From: Fibrisoma limi BUZ 3
Lineage (GTDB): Bacteria > Bacteroidota > Bacteroidia > Cytophagales > Spirosomataceae
DNA length: 64,000 nucleotides
Direction: 5' to 3'
Assembly (NCBI RefSeq): GCF_000296815.2
Contig: NZ_CAIT01000005.1
Coordinates: forward strand, 124,001 to 188,000
Numbering within the stretch: the stretch's first letter is position 1; each line of letters starts with the position of its first letter. The notes beneath the pieces are model-generated. The model saw nothing but the letters and a program-made list of their open reading frames with translations, was not told the origin of the DNA and ran no database searches. Below, piece after piece: positions 16,857-26,577 of the stretch. A program made the position numbers and the translations under genes.

Positions 16857-19696
16857 CAAGACGCTTAACCATACTAATACTTCTACTGTCCTCCGTTGCT
16901 TCTGCACAAACCACTTCCCTCAACGGCACCTGGGCATTCCGAACAGACCCGAACGGTCGTGGCGAATCGGCAGGGTGGTTCAGAGCAGACTACGCCCCAA
17001 TGGAGTGGGACTCACTGCCCGTGCCCGGCAACTGGGATTTACGGAATGAATACGCGCATTACGCTGGTAAAGGCTGGTATCGGAGAACGTTGACAATTCC
17101 TGCCAGTCTGAAAGGTAAAACCATGCGGTTATGCTTCGAGGCCGTATACCACGATAGCAAGGTCTGGCTGAACGGACAGCTTTTAGGAACCAACAACAGC
17201 GGTTATCTGCCGTTTGAATTTGACGTTACCTCACTGCTGAACTACGGTGGACCGAACACCATTGTGGTCTGTGCTGATAATACGTTCCGGCGTGGAGCGA
17301 TCTGGAACTGGGGCGGCATTCGGCGGCCGGTTAGGCTCGAAGCAACGGAAGCCGTCCGTATTGTTCGGCAGCACATCACGCCCACTGTTGATTTGTCGAA
17401 ACGTACGGCCGCGGTAAGTGTGAAGGTGCTGTTGCAAAATCACGGAACGACACCCGAGTCGGTACAAGGCGAAGTGACGTTGTCAGCACCAAACGGCTAC
17501 CAGAAGAATCTGCCGTTTACCGCAACAGTGCCACCAAAGCAAACCCAGGAGGTTGTGGTCAGCACGAACGTAAGCAGTAAGCAGGTTCACCTCTGGCATT
17601 TTGACGATCCGTTTCTGTATTCATCTGCAGTGACAATACGTACTGATAAGCCAGTGGTTGACCGCTTCGGCCTGCGTAAAATTGAGGTTGATAACAAAAA
17701 TTGCGCCTTTAAGCTGAATGGTGAAGCCATTCGACCAATGGGTTTCAACCTCGTCCCGGACGACCGCACCACGGGCAATACGCTTCCTCTCTGGCGCATC
17801 AAGGAAGACATTGACAAGCTGAAAGAACTGGGTACTAACCTGGCTCGGCTGACGCACCTGCCCTTACCCAAAGAAGCGCTGGACTACCTCGATGAACGCG
17901 GTATTATGACCTTCGCCGAGATACCGCTCTGGGGGTTTGATCAGTTGGCCGACAAAGACAAACCAACGGCGACTGAATGGCTGGAGCGCATGATAGCGCG
18001 AGATTTTAACCATCCGGCCATCATCGGCTGGAGCGTCGGTAACGAGATCGGCGATTATCCCGGAACGATGGCGTATGTCGAGTCGGCGATTCAACTGGCT
18101 CACAAACTTGACCCCAATCGGCTGGCCGTGATGGTTAGTCATACGGCGCAGCGCAAGCCCGATGCGATTCAATTTTCGGACTTGGGCTTAATTAATAAAT
18201 ACGGGAAAAACCTGGGTCAACTCGCCGATCAGATTCATGCTCAACACCCCGACAAAGTGCTTTTTTACACCGAATATGGCTACGGTCAGTTGCAGGAAAA
18301 CCTGGATGCTGACGTAGACGCCAAGGCAATGGTGGATTCGATTCGCAACCGGCCGTACCTGATTGGTGGCTCGCTCTGGACGTTTAATGATTACCGAAGT
18401 AGTTTCATTGGTACCAAAGAGTTCACTGAAAATCGGCCGTGGGGCGTTGTCGATGTGTTTCGCCAGCCCAAGAAAGCCTGGCATTCCTTTCGTCGAGAAA
18501 CGGCCCCTATTCGATCCCTGACCGTCTCGAACGTATCCCGCAACAGTGCTACGGTTGTGCTGACACCCCGGCGTGTCCTCGACCTCCCGGCCTATACCCT
18601 GAACGGCTACCGGCTCGTCTGGAAAGCACTCGACCGCAATGGTCGGTTTGTGCAGGGCGGCTTCTCAAATCTGCCCACTATCAATCCTGGTGAGGCTCCT
18701 ATCCAGCAAGCGGTGCAGTGGGCAACTGGTTCGGCTTCGTCTGATGCGGTGCAGATCGCGCTCATATCGCCCCTGAATTACACCGCTTACGATACAACTA
18801 TATATTTCAGTAAGCCCCAGTCACCAACTGTACTGGCAGCCATCAGCGGACGTACTGAACAGAATGATCTACGAGAAAACAGCGGAACCGTTCGGGTGAC
18901 GTTTGCACCAGCCCCTATGGCTACTGGCTATAAGGTGCGTTATGGTACTGACGGGCTCTCGAACGAAACCGTACTGACCATGAACCCGTATGTAGACGTT
19001 CCTAAACTAGCGTTTAACAAAACCTATCAGATTGCGCTGATCGCGGTTAATCCAGCGGGTGAAAGTGAGCCTACATCGGTTCGTTCGGTCAAAGTAGAGC
19101 TGGATTCGTACGTACCGCCCGCCATCCAATATGTCGAATCGGCCGACCGTGGGTTCTTCGTAGGATATGCTACCCAGGCAGATGATTACCTGTTCCAGAT
19201 TCAATACACCACTAAATCGGGTGATTACACGAATGCGCCAATCCTGCAATCAGACACCAAGGGCGTATTGTTTGTTCCGAACCTGACCAATGGCCAACCG
19301 TACTTTTTCCGGCTCCGTCGGTTGAAGCACAATAACTACCAGACCGCCTGGTCGGAGGAGCGAACCGTGACGCCCGATGGCGGGCAGCTACCATCGGTGC
19401 CCAACGTGCAAGGCGTTATCCGTCAGCCAACAGAGGTTATTGTCTGTTTCGAGCCGGTCAGGAAAGCCACGGGATACGTTCTCGAATATCGACAGACCGG
19501 CAGCTCAACTACAGCAACTGACACCTGGACAAAAGTTGATATTAATGCTGCGCAGGGTGGCTATTTCCATCTATCAGGTTTAGCTAAAAACACACCCTAT
19601 CAATTCCGTATGGCATCGTTGAATGCCGTCGGCCAATCTGATTTTTCACCTGTAATCGACGCTCAACAGTATGCTGAAGTCCGACGCAACCGGTAA
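16853..19696 (+). CDS. Glycoside hydrolase family 2 enzyme with C-terminal fibronectin type III repeats
   Basis: A 947-residue protein with a signal peptide ending near SVASAQ. Residues about 20-165 are the GH2 sugar-binding jelly roll (PVPGNWDL, KVWLNGQLLGTNNSGY), about 165-275 the Ig-like domain, and about 275-560 the TIM barrel. Probable catalytic residues are Glu398 in WSVGNEIGDYPG (acid/base) and Glu474 in FYTEYGYGQ (nucleophile). About 560-640 is a linker domain, then three fibronectin III-like repeats run to the end (for example TYQIALIAVNPAGESEP, TPYQFRMASLNAVGQSDFS). GH2 covers beta-galactosidase, glucuronidase and mannosidase activities. Its last 26 bases overlap the next gene. Confidence 0.92.
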   Translation: MTRRLTILILLLSSVASAQTTSLNGTWAFRTDPNGRGESAGWFRADYAPMEWDSLPVPGNWDLRNEYAHYAGKGWYRRTLTIPASLKGKTMRLCFEAVYHDSKVWLNGQLLGTNNSGYLPFEFDVTSLLNYGGPNTIVVCADNTFRRGAIWNWGGIRRPVRLEATEAVRIVRQHITPTVDLSKRTAAVSVKVLLQNHGTTPESVQGEVTLSAPNGYQKNLPFTATVPPKQTQEVVVSTNVSSKQVHLWHFDDPFLYSSAVTIRTDKPVVDRFGLRKIEVDNKNCAFKLNGEAIRPMGFNLVPDDRTTGNTLPLWRIKEDIDKLKELGTNLARLTHLPLPKEALDYLDERGIMTFAEIPLWGFDQLADKDKPTATEWLERMIARDFNHPAIIGWSVGNEIGDYPGTMAYVESAIQLAHKLDPNRLAVMVSHTAQRKPDAIQFSDLGLINKYGKNLGQLADQIHAQHPDKVLFYTEYGYGQLQENLDADVDAKAMVDSIRNRPYLIGGSLWTFNDYRSSFIGTKEFTENRPWGVVDVFRQPKKAWHSFRRETAPIRSLTVSNVSRNSATVVLTPRRVLDLPAYTLNGYRLVWKALDRNGRFVQGGFSNLPTINPGEAPIQQAVQWATGSASSDAVQIALISPLNYTAYDTTIYFSKPQSPTVLAAISGRTEQNDLRENSGTVRVTFAPAPMATGYKVRYGTDGLSNETVLTMNPYVDVPKLAFNKTYQIALIAVNPAGESEPTSVRSVKVELDSYVPPAIQYVESADRGFFVGYATQADDYLFQIQYTTKSGDYTNAPILQSDTKGVLFVPNLTNGQPYFFRLRRLKHNNYQTAWSEERTVTPDGGQLPSVPNVQGVIRQPTEVIVCFEPVRKATGYVLEYRQTGSSTTATDTWTKVDINAAQGGYFHLSGLAKNTPYQFRMASLNAVGQSDFSPVIDAQQYAEVRRNR

Positions 19697-21953
19697 ACGC
19701 ACTCTGAAAACCATTCGCTACGAAGCTGACCTGATAGTGGTTGGGGGTGGCTTATCCGGCACCTGCTGTGCCATCACCGCGGCTCGGGCGGGCATCCGTG
19801 TTGCACTCGTTCAGGACCGGCCGGTGCTGGGCGGCAACTCGTCCAGCGAAGTGCGGTTGTGGGTGTTGGGTGCTACGTCGCATATGGGTAACAACAACCG
19901 CTGGGCGCGAGAAGGGGGTGTTATCGACGAGATATTGGTAGAGAACTGGTACCGGAATCCGGAAGGTAATCCGTTACTTTTTGACACAATCCTGCTGGAA
20001 AAGGTTGTCAGTGAGCCTAATATTACGTTGCTGTTGAACACGGCTGTTTACGACGTAGAAAAGTCAAACGCCGACACGATCAGCAGTCTGAAAGCTTTTT
20101 GCAGCCAAAACAGTACTGCTTATGAGCTGACGGCACCGTTGTTTTGCGATGCATCGGGCGATGGTGTCGTTGGCTTTCAGGCTGGTGCCGCTTTCCGGAT
20201 GGGCGCTGAGTCTCAGGAAGAGTTTGGCGAGAAGTTCGCGCCTTCGGCCGAGTACGGTGAGCTGCTGGGTCATTCATTGTATTTCTATACCAAAGATACC
20301 GGTCGGCCGGTGCGGTTTGTGCCACCGTCCTACGCCCTCGATGACATTACGACGATTCCGCGTTATCGCCGGTTCAACGCCCAGGAATACGGTTGCCAGC
20401 TCTGGTGGATTGAGTACGGCGGGCGTTTGGACACCGTTCACGATACCGAGACGATCAAGTGGGAGTTATGGAAAGTGGTGTATGGTGTCTGGAATCATAT
20501 CAAAAACTCCGGCCAGTTCCCCGAAGCCGAAACCATGACGCTCGAATGGGTAGGGACGATTCCCGGCAAGCGCGAAAGTCGTCGGTTTGAGGGCGATTAC
20601 ATGCTCAGACAACAGGATATTGTCGAACAACGCATCCATCAAGACGCCGTGGCTTTCGGTGGCTGGTCGATTGACCTCCACCCGGCCGACGGGGTCTTTT
20701 CGGAGAAACCGGGCTGCAATCAGTGGCATGGTAAAGGACTTTACCAGATTCCGTACCGCTGCTTGTACAGCCGCAACATCTCGAACCTCTTCCTTGCCGG
20801 TCGGATCATCAGCGCTACACACGTTGCTTTTGGATCGGCGCGGGTGATGGGCACGAGCGCCCATGTTGGTCAGGCGGTGGGTATGGCCGCTGCTTTGTGT
20901 ACGCGCGAGAATACATTGCCCCGCCGTTTAAGTGAGCCGCAAAAGATTGGTTTGTTGCAGCAAGAATTACTGAAAACCGGCCAGCACATTCCGGGCCTGC
21001 GCTTGCACGATGAGCGGGACCTGATTCAACAGGCAACACTGACCGCATCCAGCGAGTTTGTCCTGACCGAACTCCCTGGCGACGGTCCGCTGATATCACT
21101 GGCACAGTCAGCCGCCCAGATGCTGCCGCTTCCAACCGGTCCCGTTCCTCGCCTGACTGCCTGGGCCACTGCTGATCAGGACACGACGTTAACGGTAGAA
21201 CTACGCAGGAGCACTAAGGCCGATAATCACACACCGGACGTTACGTTGCAGACATTGACAATCCCGTTGAGAAAAGGAAAACACGAGGTTGATTTAGACT
21301 TCAGTGTACGTATCGACGAGCCATGTTATGTATTTGTCATGTTCATGAAGAACGAACACGTCAAGCTGCAATACAGTAACCTTCGTGTAACGGGCGTGTT
21401 GTCGGTGTTTAACAAAATCAACGCGGCTGTGTCGAACTACGGCAAGCAGGAGCCGACCGAAGACATCGGTGTTGATACGTTCGAGTTCTGGTGCCCCGAA
21501 CGGCGGCCGAAAGGCCAGAACGTCGCCCTGAAATGTAGCGGTGGTATTGGCTTATTTGGTGCCGAAAATATTCGGAATGGCATTCAGCGGCCAACCAGCC
21601 AACCCAACGCTTACGTTGCCGAGCTAACCGATCCAAATCCAACGCTAACCGCAAGCTGGCCGACCAAGCAACGTATCAGCCGCGTCGAACTGTTTTTCGA
21701 TACAGACTACGATCATCCATTAGAGTCAGTGATCATGATCCACCCGGAAACCGCTTCGCCATTCTGCGTTCGGGAGTACATCTTGTGCAACGATCGGCAG
21801 AAACGTATCTATCACGAAACCAACAATCACCAAAGCCGGAACATAATCCGATTTGCAGAGCCCATTGAAACCAGTAGCCTGACGATTCATCTGAAAGAAA
21901 CAAACGGTGGCGCTCCGGCTTCGTTGATGGAGGTAAGATGTTATGCGGACTAG
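19671..21953 (+). CDS. FAD-dependent oxidoreductase, FAD_oxidored-like, last gene of the operon
   Basis: A 760-residue protein without a signal peptide, so probably cytoplasmic. Residues 20-60 are a Rossmann FAD site (LIVVGGGLSGTCCAITAARAG then LGGNSSSEVRLW), and a second FAD segment near residues 360-400 reads NLFLAGRIISATHVAFGSARVMGT, as in the fumarate reductase-like FAD_oxidored family. From about 560 a beta-rich domain resembles galactose-binding or NPCBM folds. The start overlaps the GH2 gene by 26 bases. Its place in a glycan operon suggests oxidation of a sugar or sugar derivative, but no substrate is established for this type. Confidence 0.85.
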   Translation: MLKSDATGKRTLKTIRYEADLIVVGGGLSGTCCAITAARAGIRVALVQDRPVLGGNSSSEVRLWVLGATSHMGNNNRWAREGGVIDEILVENWYRNPEGNPLLFDTILLEKVVSEPNITLLLNTAVYDVEKSNADTISSLKAFCSQNSTAYELTAPLFCDASGDGVVGFQAGAAFRMGAESQEEFGEKFAPSAEYGELLGHSLYFYTKDTGRPVRFVPPSYALDDITTIPRYRRFNAQEYGCQLWWIEYGGRLDTVHDTETIKWELWKVVYGVWNHIKNSGQFPEAETMTLEWVGTIPGKRESRRFEGDYMLRQQDIVEQRIHQDAVAFGGWSIDLHPADGVFSEKPGCNQWHGKGLYQIPYRCLYSRNISNLFLAGRIISATHVAFGSARVMGTSAHVGQAVGMAAALCTRENTLPRRLSEPQKIGLLQQELLKTGQHIPGLRLHDERDLIQQATLTASSEFVLTELPGDGPLISLAQSAAQMLPLPTGPVPRLTAWATADQDTTLTVELRRSTKADNHTPDVTLQTLTIPLRKGKHEVDLDFSVRIDEPCYVFVMFMKNEHVKLQYSNLRVTGVLSVFNKINAAVSNYGKQEPTEDIGVDTFEFWCPERRPKGQNVALKCSGGIGLFGAENIRNGIQRPTSQPNAYVAELTDPNPTLTASWPTKQRISRVELFFDTDYDHPLESVIMIHPETASPFCVREYILCNDRQKRIYHETNNHQSRNIIRFAEPIETSSLTIHLKETNGGAPASLMEVRCYAD

Positions 21954-22097
21954 CGGTTAACTTTTACGTCGTTCATTATCTACTGATTACGTTTTTTATT
22001 AGCCTGGGTCCTTTTAACCAAGAGTCCAGTTGCCTATTTTTACCCTGTTAACTTCTCAACATAATCAGGTTAAACGGCGTAATCTCAGTACTGACGT

Positions 22098-25000
22098 ATG
22101 CAATTCTCCCACCTCCACTGCCACACGCAATACTCCCTGCTCGACGGGCAAGCCGACATTAAGAAACTGGTCAAAAAGGCCAAAGCGGATAATATGCCCG
22201 CCGTTGCCATCACTGACCACGGTAATATGTTCGGTGTGTTTGAGTTCGTGGCCGAAGCCAGCAAACAGGGCATCAAGCCCATCGTTGGCTGCGAGTTCTA
22301 CGTGGTAGAAGATCATACCCGCAAGCAGTTTACCAAAGAGGTCAAGGACGTTCGCTACCACCAGTTGTTGCTGGCTAAGAACCCGCAGGGGTACAAAAAC
22401 CTGGCGAAACTCTGCTCGCTGGGGTACATGGAGGGCTTGTACGGCAAGTACCCGCGTATTACCAAAGCCCTGATCGACCAGTATAAAGAGGGGCTGATTG
22501 CGACTACGTGCTGCATCGGAGCCATTGTACCGAAAACGATCCTTAAAAAAGGAGAAGCGGAAGGCGAAAAAGAGTTTAAATGGTGGCTCGATCGCTTTGG
22601 TGAGGACTACTACGTTGAACTTCAGCGCCATGATATACCCGATCAGATCAAAGCCAACGAGGTGCTGGTCAAGTTTGCCCGTAAGTACAACGTCAAGATC
22701 ATTGCGTCGAACGATTCGCACTACGTGGACCGCGACGACTGGGTTGCTCATGATATTCTGCTGTGCGTGAACACCGGCGAAAAGCTGGCGACGCCCTCCG
22801 AAAAAGAATTCAACGACGAAGAAGGACCCAAGAAAGGTACCCGATTCGCGTTCTTCTCCGACCAGTTCTATTTCAAGAACACCCAGGAGATGACCACGCT
22901 GTTTCACGACTTACCCGAAGCCATAGACAATACTAACGAGATTGTCGACAAGGTAGAAGTGCTGAAACTCAAGCGGGACATTCTGCTGCCTAACTTCCCC
23001 ATCCCACGTGAATTTCAGCTCCACGACGATGACGTAGCCAATCAGTGGGAGTATCTGAAACACCTCACGTTCGAAGGAGCCAAAAAACGGTGGGGTGAGA
23101 TCGATCAAAAAGCACAGGAACGGCTTGATTTTGAGTTGTTTACGATAAAGACGATGGGCTTCGCCGGTTACTTCCTGATCGTCGCTGACTTTATCAAAGC
23201 GGGTCGGGATCTGGGCGTGATGGTGGGGCCGGGGCGGGGCTCAGCGGCCGGTAGCGCGGTGGCCTACTGCATCGGTATTACCAACATCGACCCCATCAAA
23301 TACGATCTGCTGTTCGAGCGTTTCCTGAACCCCGACCGGAAGTCAATGCCCGATATTGATACGGACTTCGACGACGAAGGCCGTCAACGGGTAATCGACT
23401 ACGTGGTTGATAAGTACGGCAAGCAGCAGGTGGCGGCCATTGTTACGTATGGTACCATGGCGGCTAAATCGGCCATTAAGGACGTAGGGCGGGTGATGGA
23501 CTTGCCGCTGCCGGATGCCAATGCCCTGGCGAAACTCGTGCCGGATAAGCCGACCTATAATATGACCCTGAGACGGATTTTTGAAGATCCGATTGATGGC
23601 CCCGGCGGACTGGCAAATATTATTCAGCCTGAAGAGGTTGATAATGTAAAGAAGATGCGGGCGCTCGAAGCCGGTGACCAAAGCGTGGGGCGGGCCATGA
23701 AACTGATCGATACGGAGAAAGTTCAGAACGTATTGCAACAGGCGCGTCGGCTGGAAGGTACTGTTCGGAACACGGGCGTTCACGCGGCCGGGATCATCAT
23801 TGCGCCCGACGATCTGTCGAACATCGTGCCGGTCTCTACGTCAAAAGATACCAACCTCATCATCACCCAATATGAGGGTAAGGTGATTGAGGATGCGGGC
23901 GTTATCAAGATGGACTTCCTGGGGTTGCGCAACCTGACGATCATCAAGGAGTGCCTGCGGCTTATCAAGCAAAATCACGGTGGATTAATAATCAATGGGG
24001 TTGAAACGGATATCGACGATATTCCGCTTGACGATCCGAAAGCCTACGAACTGTTCCAGCGGGGCGAAACCAACGCTATCTTCCAGTTCGAATCCGACGG
24101 TATGAAAAAGCACATGAAGGACCTGAAGCCTGACCGCTTTGAGGACCTCATTGCTATGAACGCCCTGTACCGTCCGGGCCCGATTCAGTACATCCCGAAC
24201 TACATTAACCGGAAGCACGGCCGTGAGGAGGTCAAATACGACCTACCCGAAATGGAGGAGTTTCTGGCCGATACGTATGGCATTACGGTCTATCAGGAGC
24301 AATTGATGCTCCTCTCGCAGAAGCTCGGCAACTTTACCAAAGGCGACGCTGACGTACTGCGGAAGGCAATGGGTAAGAAGCAGAAGGACGTGCTCGACAA
24401 GATGAAGGGCAAGTTTATGGACGGCTGCTCAGCCAACGGCCTGAACCTGAAAATCTGCGAGAAAGTCTGGAGCGACTGGGAGGCCTTTGCTTCCTATGCC
24501 TTTAACAAGTCGCACTCGACCTGCTACGCGTTTGTGGCGTATCAGACGGCTTACCTTAAAACGTACTACCCATCGGAGTACATGGCGGCCGTCCTGACAA
24601 GCTGCCTTGGTAACATTGAAAAAATCACGTTCTTCCTGGAGGAGTGTAAAAATCTGGGTATTCCGGTGCTCGGCCCCGATGTCAACGAATCGGAGCGGGT
24701 GTTTGGCGTAAACGCCAAAGGCGAAATCCGATTCGGTCTGGGTGGTATCAAAGGTGCCGGTGACGCGGCCGTGGAAGCCATCATTGAGGAGCGGCAGGCG
24801 GGTGGTCCGTATCAGGATATTTTCGACTTTGCCATCCGGGTTAACCTCCGGACGGTGAATAAGAAAACCCTCGAATCGCTGGCATATGCCGGAGCGTTCG
24901 ACGCGTTGGATGAATACCATCGGGCGCAGTATTTCGATGTGCCGCCCACGGAAACCAGCCCCTTCCTGGAAAAAATTATCCGGTATGCCAACAACTACCA

Positions 25001-25733
25001 CGCCGAGAAAGCCGCGGCCCAACAATCGTTGTTTGGCGCGCTGACGGGGGGCGAGCCGATGCTGCCGCGTCCTAAAGCGCCGGTGGTGCAGGAATGGAAC
25101 CAGATTGAGAAACTCAAGTTTGAGAAGGACGTAGTTGGTTTCTACATCACCGGTCACCCGCTCGATGAGTTTAAGCTCGAACTGGAAGGGTTCTGCAACT
25201 GTACGCTGGATAAGTTATACGAGACGCGCCAACCCGAAATCAAGGTCGGTGGTATCGTATCAGCGGTGCAGACGAAGATTGCCCGGAATGGTAATCCCTT
25301 CATGATCTTCAAGTTTGAGGACTATAGTACCTCTGTCGAGATGACCCTGTTCGGCGACGACTATGTACGGATGGCGCAGTACGTGGAGGTGGGTCGCTTC
25401 CTGCACATAACGGGTAAGACGCAAAACCGCTGGAACTCCGACCAACTGGAGTTCAAGCCGACAAGTATGCGGCTGCTCAGTGAGATGCGCGATAAGTTCT
25501 GTAAAGAGCTACGTGTCTCGTTATCGCTGGATTCCGTAAATGCTCAACTGATCGCTAAGATAACAGAACTGATAAACGCGCACCCCGGTACGTGTACATT
25601 GCTACTGAACGTAGCCGACCCCATCGAGCGGATCGAGGTAAGTCTGCTGTCGCGGACAGTAAAGGTTGCCCCATCTAATACGTTGCTGCGGGCGCTGGAT
25701 AGCCTGGACGGGGTGACATGCAAGGTGGCGTAA
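22098..25733 (+). CDS. dnaE: DNA polymerase III alpha subunit (replicative polymerase)
   Basis: A 1211-residue protein with the DnaE layout. The PHP domain lies at residues 1-280, starting HLHCHTQYSLLDG with ITDHGNMFG. The polymerase core has GPGRGSAAGSAVAYCIGITN and the catalytic aspartates Asp419, Asp421 and Asp423 in PDIDTDFDD. Fingers and helix-hairpin-helix regions follow (VYQEQLMLLSQKLG, FNKSHSTCYAFVAYQTAYLK), and an OB fold sits near 1040-1110 (KVGGIVSAVQTKIARNGNPF). It synthesises the chromosome at the fork in the cytoplasm. The gap before it (21954-22097) shows only a weak -7-like box, TATTTTTA near 22033. A small zinc-finger gene follows 9 bases later. Confidence 0.98.
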   Translation: MQFSHLHCHTQYSLLDGQADIKKLVKKAKADNMPAVAITDHGNMFGVFEFVAEASKQGIKPIVGCEFYVVEDHTRKQFTKEVKDVRYHQLLLAKNPQGYKNLAKLCSLGYMEGLYGKYPRITKALIDQYKEGLIATTCCIGAIVPKTILKKGEAEGEKEFKWWLDRFGEDYYVELQRHDIPDQIKANEVLVKFARKYNVKIIASNDSHYVDRDDWVAHDILLCVNTGEKLATPSEKEFNDEEGPKKGTRFAFFSDQFYFKNTQEMTTLFHDLPEAIDNTNEIVDKVEVLKLKRDILLPNFPIPREFQLHDDDVANQWEYLKHLTFEGAKKRWGEIDQKAQERLDFELFTIKTMGFAGYFLIVADFIKAGRDLGVMVGPGRGSAAGSAVAYCIGITNIDPIKYDLLFERFLNPDRKSMPDIDTDFDDEGRQRVIDYVVDKYGKQQVAAIVTYGTMAAKSAIKDVGRVMDLPLPDANALAKLVPDKPTYNMTLRRIFEDPIDGPGGLANIIQPEEVDNVKKMRALEAGDQSVGRAMKLIDTEKVQNVLQQARRLEGTVRNTGVHAAGIIIAPDDLSNIVPVSTSKDTNLIITQYEGKVIEDAGVIKMDFLGLRNLTIIKECLRLIKQNHGGLIINGVETDIDDIPLDDPKAYELFQRGETNAIFQFESDGMKKHMKDLKPDRFEDLIAMNALYRPGPIQYIPNYINRKHGREEVKYDLPEMEEFLADTYGITVYQEQLMLLSQKLGNFTKGDADVLRKAMGKKQKDVLDKMKGKFMDGCSANGLNLKICEKVWSDWEAFASYAFNKSHSTCYAFVAYQTAYLKTYYPSEYMAAVLTSCLGNIEKITFFLEECKNLGIPVLGPDVNESERVFGVNAKGEIRFGLGGIKGAGDAAVEAIIEERQAGGPYQDIFDFAIRVNLRTVNKKTLESLAYAGAFDALDEYHRAQYFDVPPTETSPFLEKIIRYANNYHAEKAAAQQSLFGALTGGEPMLPRPKAPVVQEWNQIEKLKFEKDVVGFYITGHPLDEFKLELEGFCNCTLDKLYETRQPEIKVGGIVSAVQTKIARNGNPFMIFKFEDYSTSVEMTLFGDDYVRMAQYVEVGRFLHITGKTQNRWNSDQLEFKPTSMRLLSEMRDKFCKELRVSLSLDSVNAQLIAKITELINAHPGTCTLLLNVADPIERIEVSLLSRTVKVAPSNTLLRALDSLDGVTCKVA

Positions 25734-25742
25734 TGGAGAAAT

Positions 25743-25970
25743 ATGATCTGCTTAACCTGTAAAATGGGCACTCCTGAGCCGGGTTTAACCACTGTCACGT
25801 TGGAGAGAAACGGAGCTATAGTGGTTTTTAAAGACGTTCCGGCTCAAATCTGTGACAACTGTGGTGAAAAATATTTCGATGCGGATATAACTCGCCGACT
25901 GCTCACGCAGGTAGAAGACGCAGTGGCCAGGGGGGCTGAAGTTGAAGTTGTTCGTCTGCAAGCTGCTTAA
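25743..25970 (+). CDS. YgiT-type zinc-finger protein (MqsA N-domain-like), no toxin beside it
   Basis: A 75-residue protein with Cys3-x2-Cys6 and Cys37-x2-Cys40 forming a zinc-binding fold and the conserved IVVFKDVPAQICDNCGEKYF. This is the YgiT-type domain seen in MqsA-like antitoxins, here without the C-terminal HTH of MqsA. Such genes usually follow a DUF4258-type toxin gene; here the gene upstream is dnaE (9 bases away) and downstream is thioredoxin. It is thus an orphan antitoxin-like gene or has taken another role, probably co-transcribed with dnaE. Family is clear; function is open. Confidence 0.85.
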   Translation: MICLTCKMGTPEPGLTTVTLERNGAIVVFKDVPAQICDNCGEKYFDADITRRLLTQVEDAVARGAEVEVVRLQAA

Positions 25971-26110
25971 CGCCTGATACTATTAATACGGCTATACAGG
26001 TTTTGGAATCTATTAGCTCATGATCCGCACTATAGCCTAGCCGGAACTTATCCGTATTAAAACGGTTTATGGTGTAGAATCTTATTTACACACATAAAAC
26101 TCGTTTAGTC

Positions 26111-26440
26111 ATGGCAGCAGGATCACGCGCCTTTGAAGCAACTGACGCGAACTTTAACGATTTAATTAATTCCGATAAACCGGTATTGGTAGATTTCTGG
26201 GCCGAATGGTGTGGTCCTTGTAAAATGATCGGTCCGGTTGTAGAGCAACTGGCCGACGAATACGAAGGCAAAGCCGTTATCGCCAAAATGGACGTTGATC
26301 AGAACGCCCGCGTGCCGCAGCAATTCGGCATCCGCAGCATCCCGACACTGATGGTTTTCAAAAACGGTCAGTTGGTCGATAAAGTAATCGGTGCCGTACC
26401 GAAAAACATCCTGGAGCAGAAATTACAAGCCGCGCTGTAA
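26111..26440 (+). CDS. trxA: Thioredoxin
   Basis: A 109-residue cytoplasmic thioredoxin with the active site WCGPC (Cys34 and Cys37), the cis-proline segment IRSIPTLMVFKNGQ and normal family length. It reduces protein disulfides using electrons from thioredoxin reductase. It stands alone, with a strong terminator 18 bases after its stop. The start at 26111 gives a complete thioredoxin fold. Confidence 0.97.
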   Translation: MAAGSRAFEATDANFNDLINSDKPVLVDFWAEWCGPCKMIGPVVEQLADEYEGKAVIAKMDVDQNARVPQQFGIRSIPTLMVFKNGQLVDKVIGAVPKNILEQKLQAAL

Positions 26441-26457
26441 TCGGTAAAACATAGATG

Positions 26458-26499
26458 AAGCTGACCCCGGACGAATTAACGTCCGGGGTCAGCTTTTTT
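26458..26499 (+). terminator. Intrinsic terminator of the thioredoxin gene
   Basis: A perfect 15-bp stem, AAGCTGACCCCGGAC at 26458-26472 with its complement at 26481-26495, closes an 8-base loop and runs into a T-tract. Confidence 0.95.
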
Positions 26500-26536
26500 G
26501 TGGCAACTTAAACCAGATGAGGGTCAACAGTTTTTG

Positions 26537-26544
26537 TACCTTTG
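26537..26544 (+). promoter_or_regulatory. -7 promoter box of the AlaA-like gene
   Basis: TACCTTTG matches the Bacteroidota -7 consensus TAnnTTTG exactly and lies 33 bases before the chosen ATG. No convincing TTG box is present at the expected distance upstream. It rules out the earlier in-frame start codon at 26542, which it overlaps. Confidence 0.6.
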
Positions 26545-26577
26545 CGGTCCGGCTTTGGAAGCCAGTATGTTGCTAGT

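Noticed and set aside
22065-22907. Open frame of 280 codons opposite the dnaE PHP domain
   Set aside because: Shadow of a conserved gene; the translated sequence has no signal, domain or start context.
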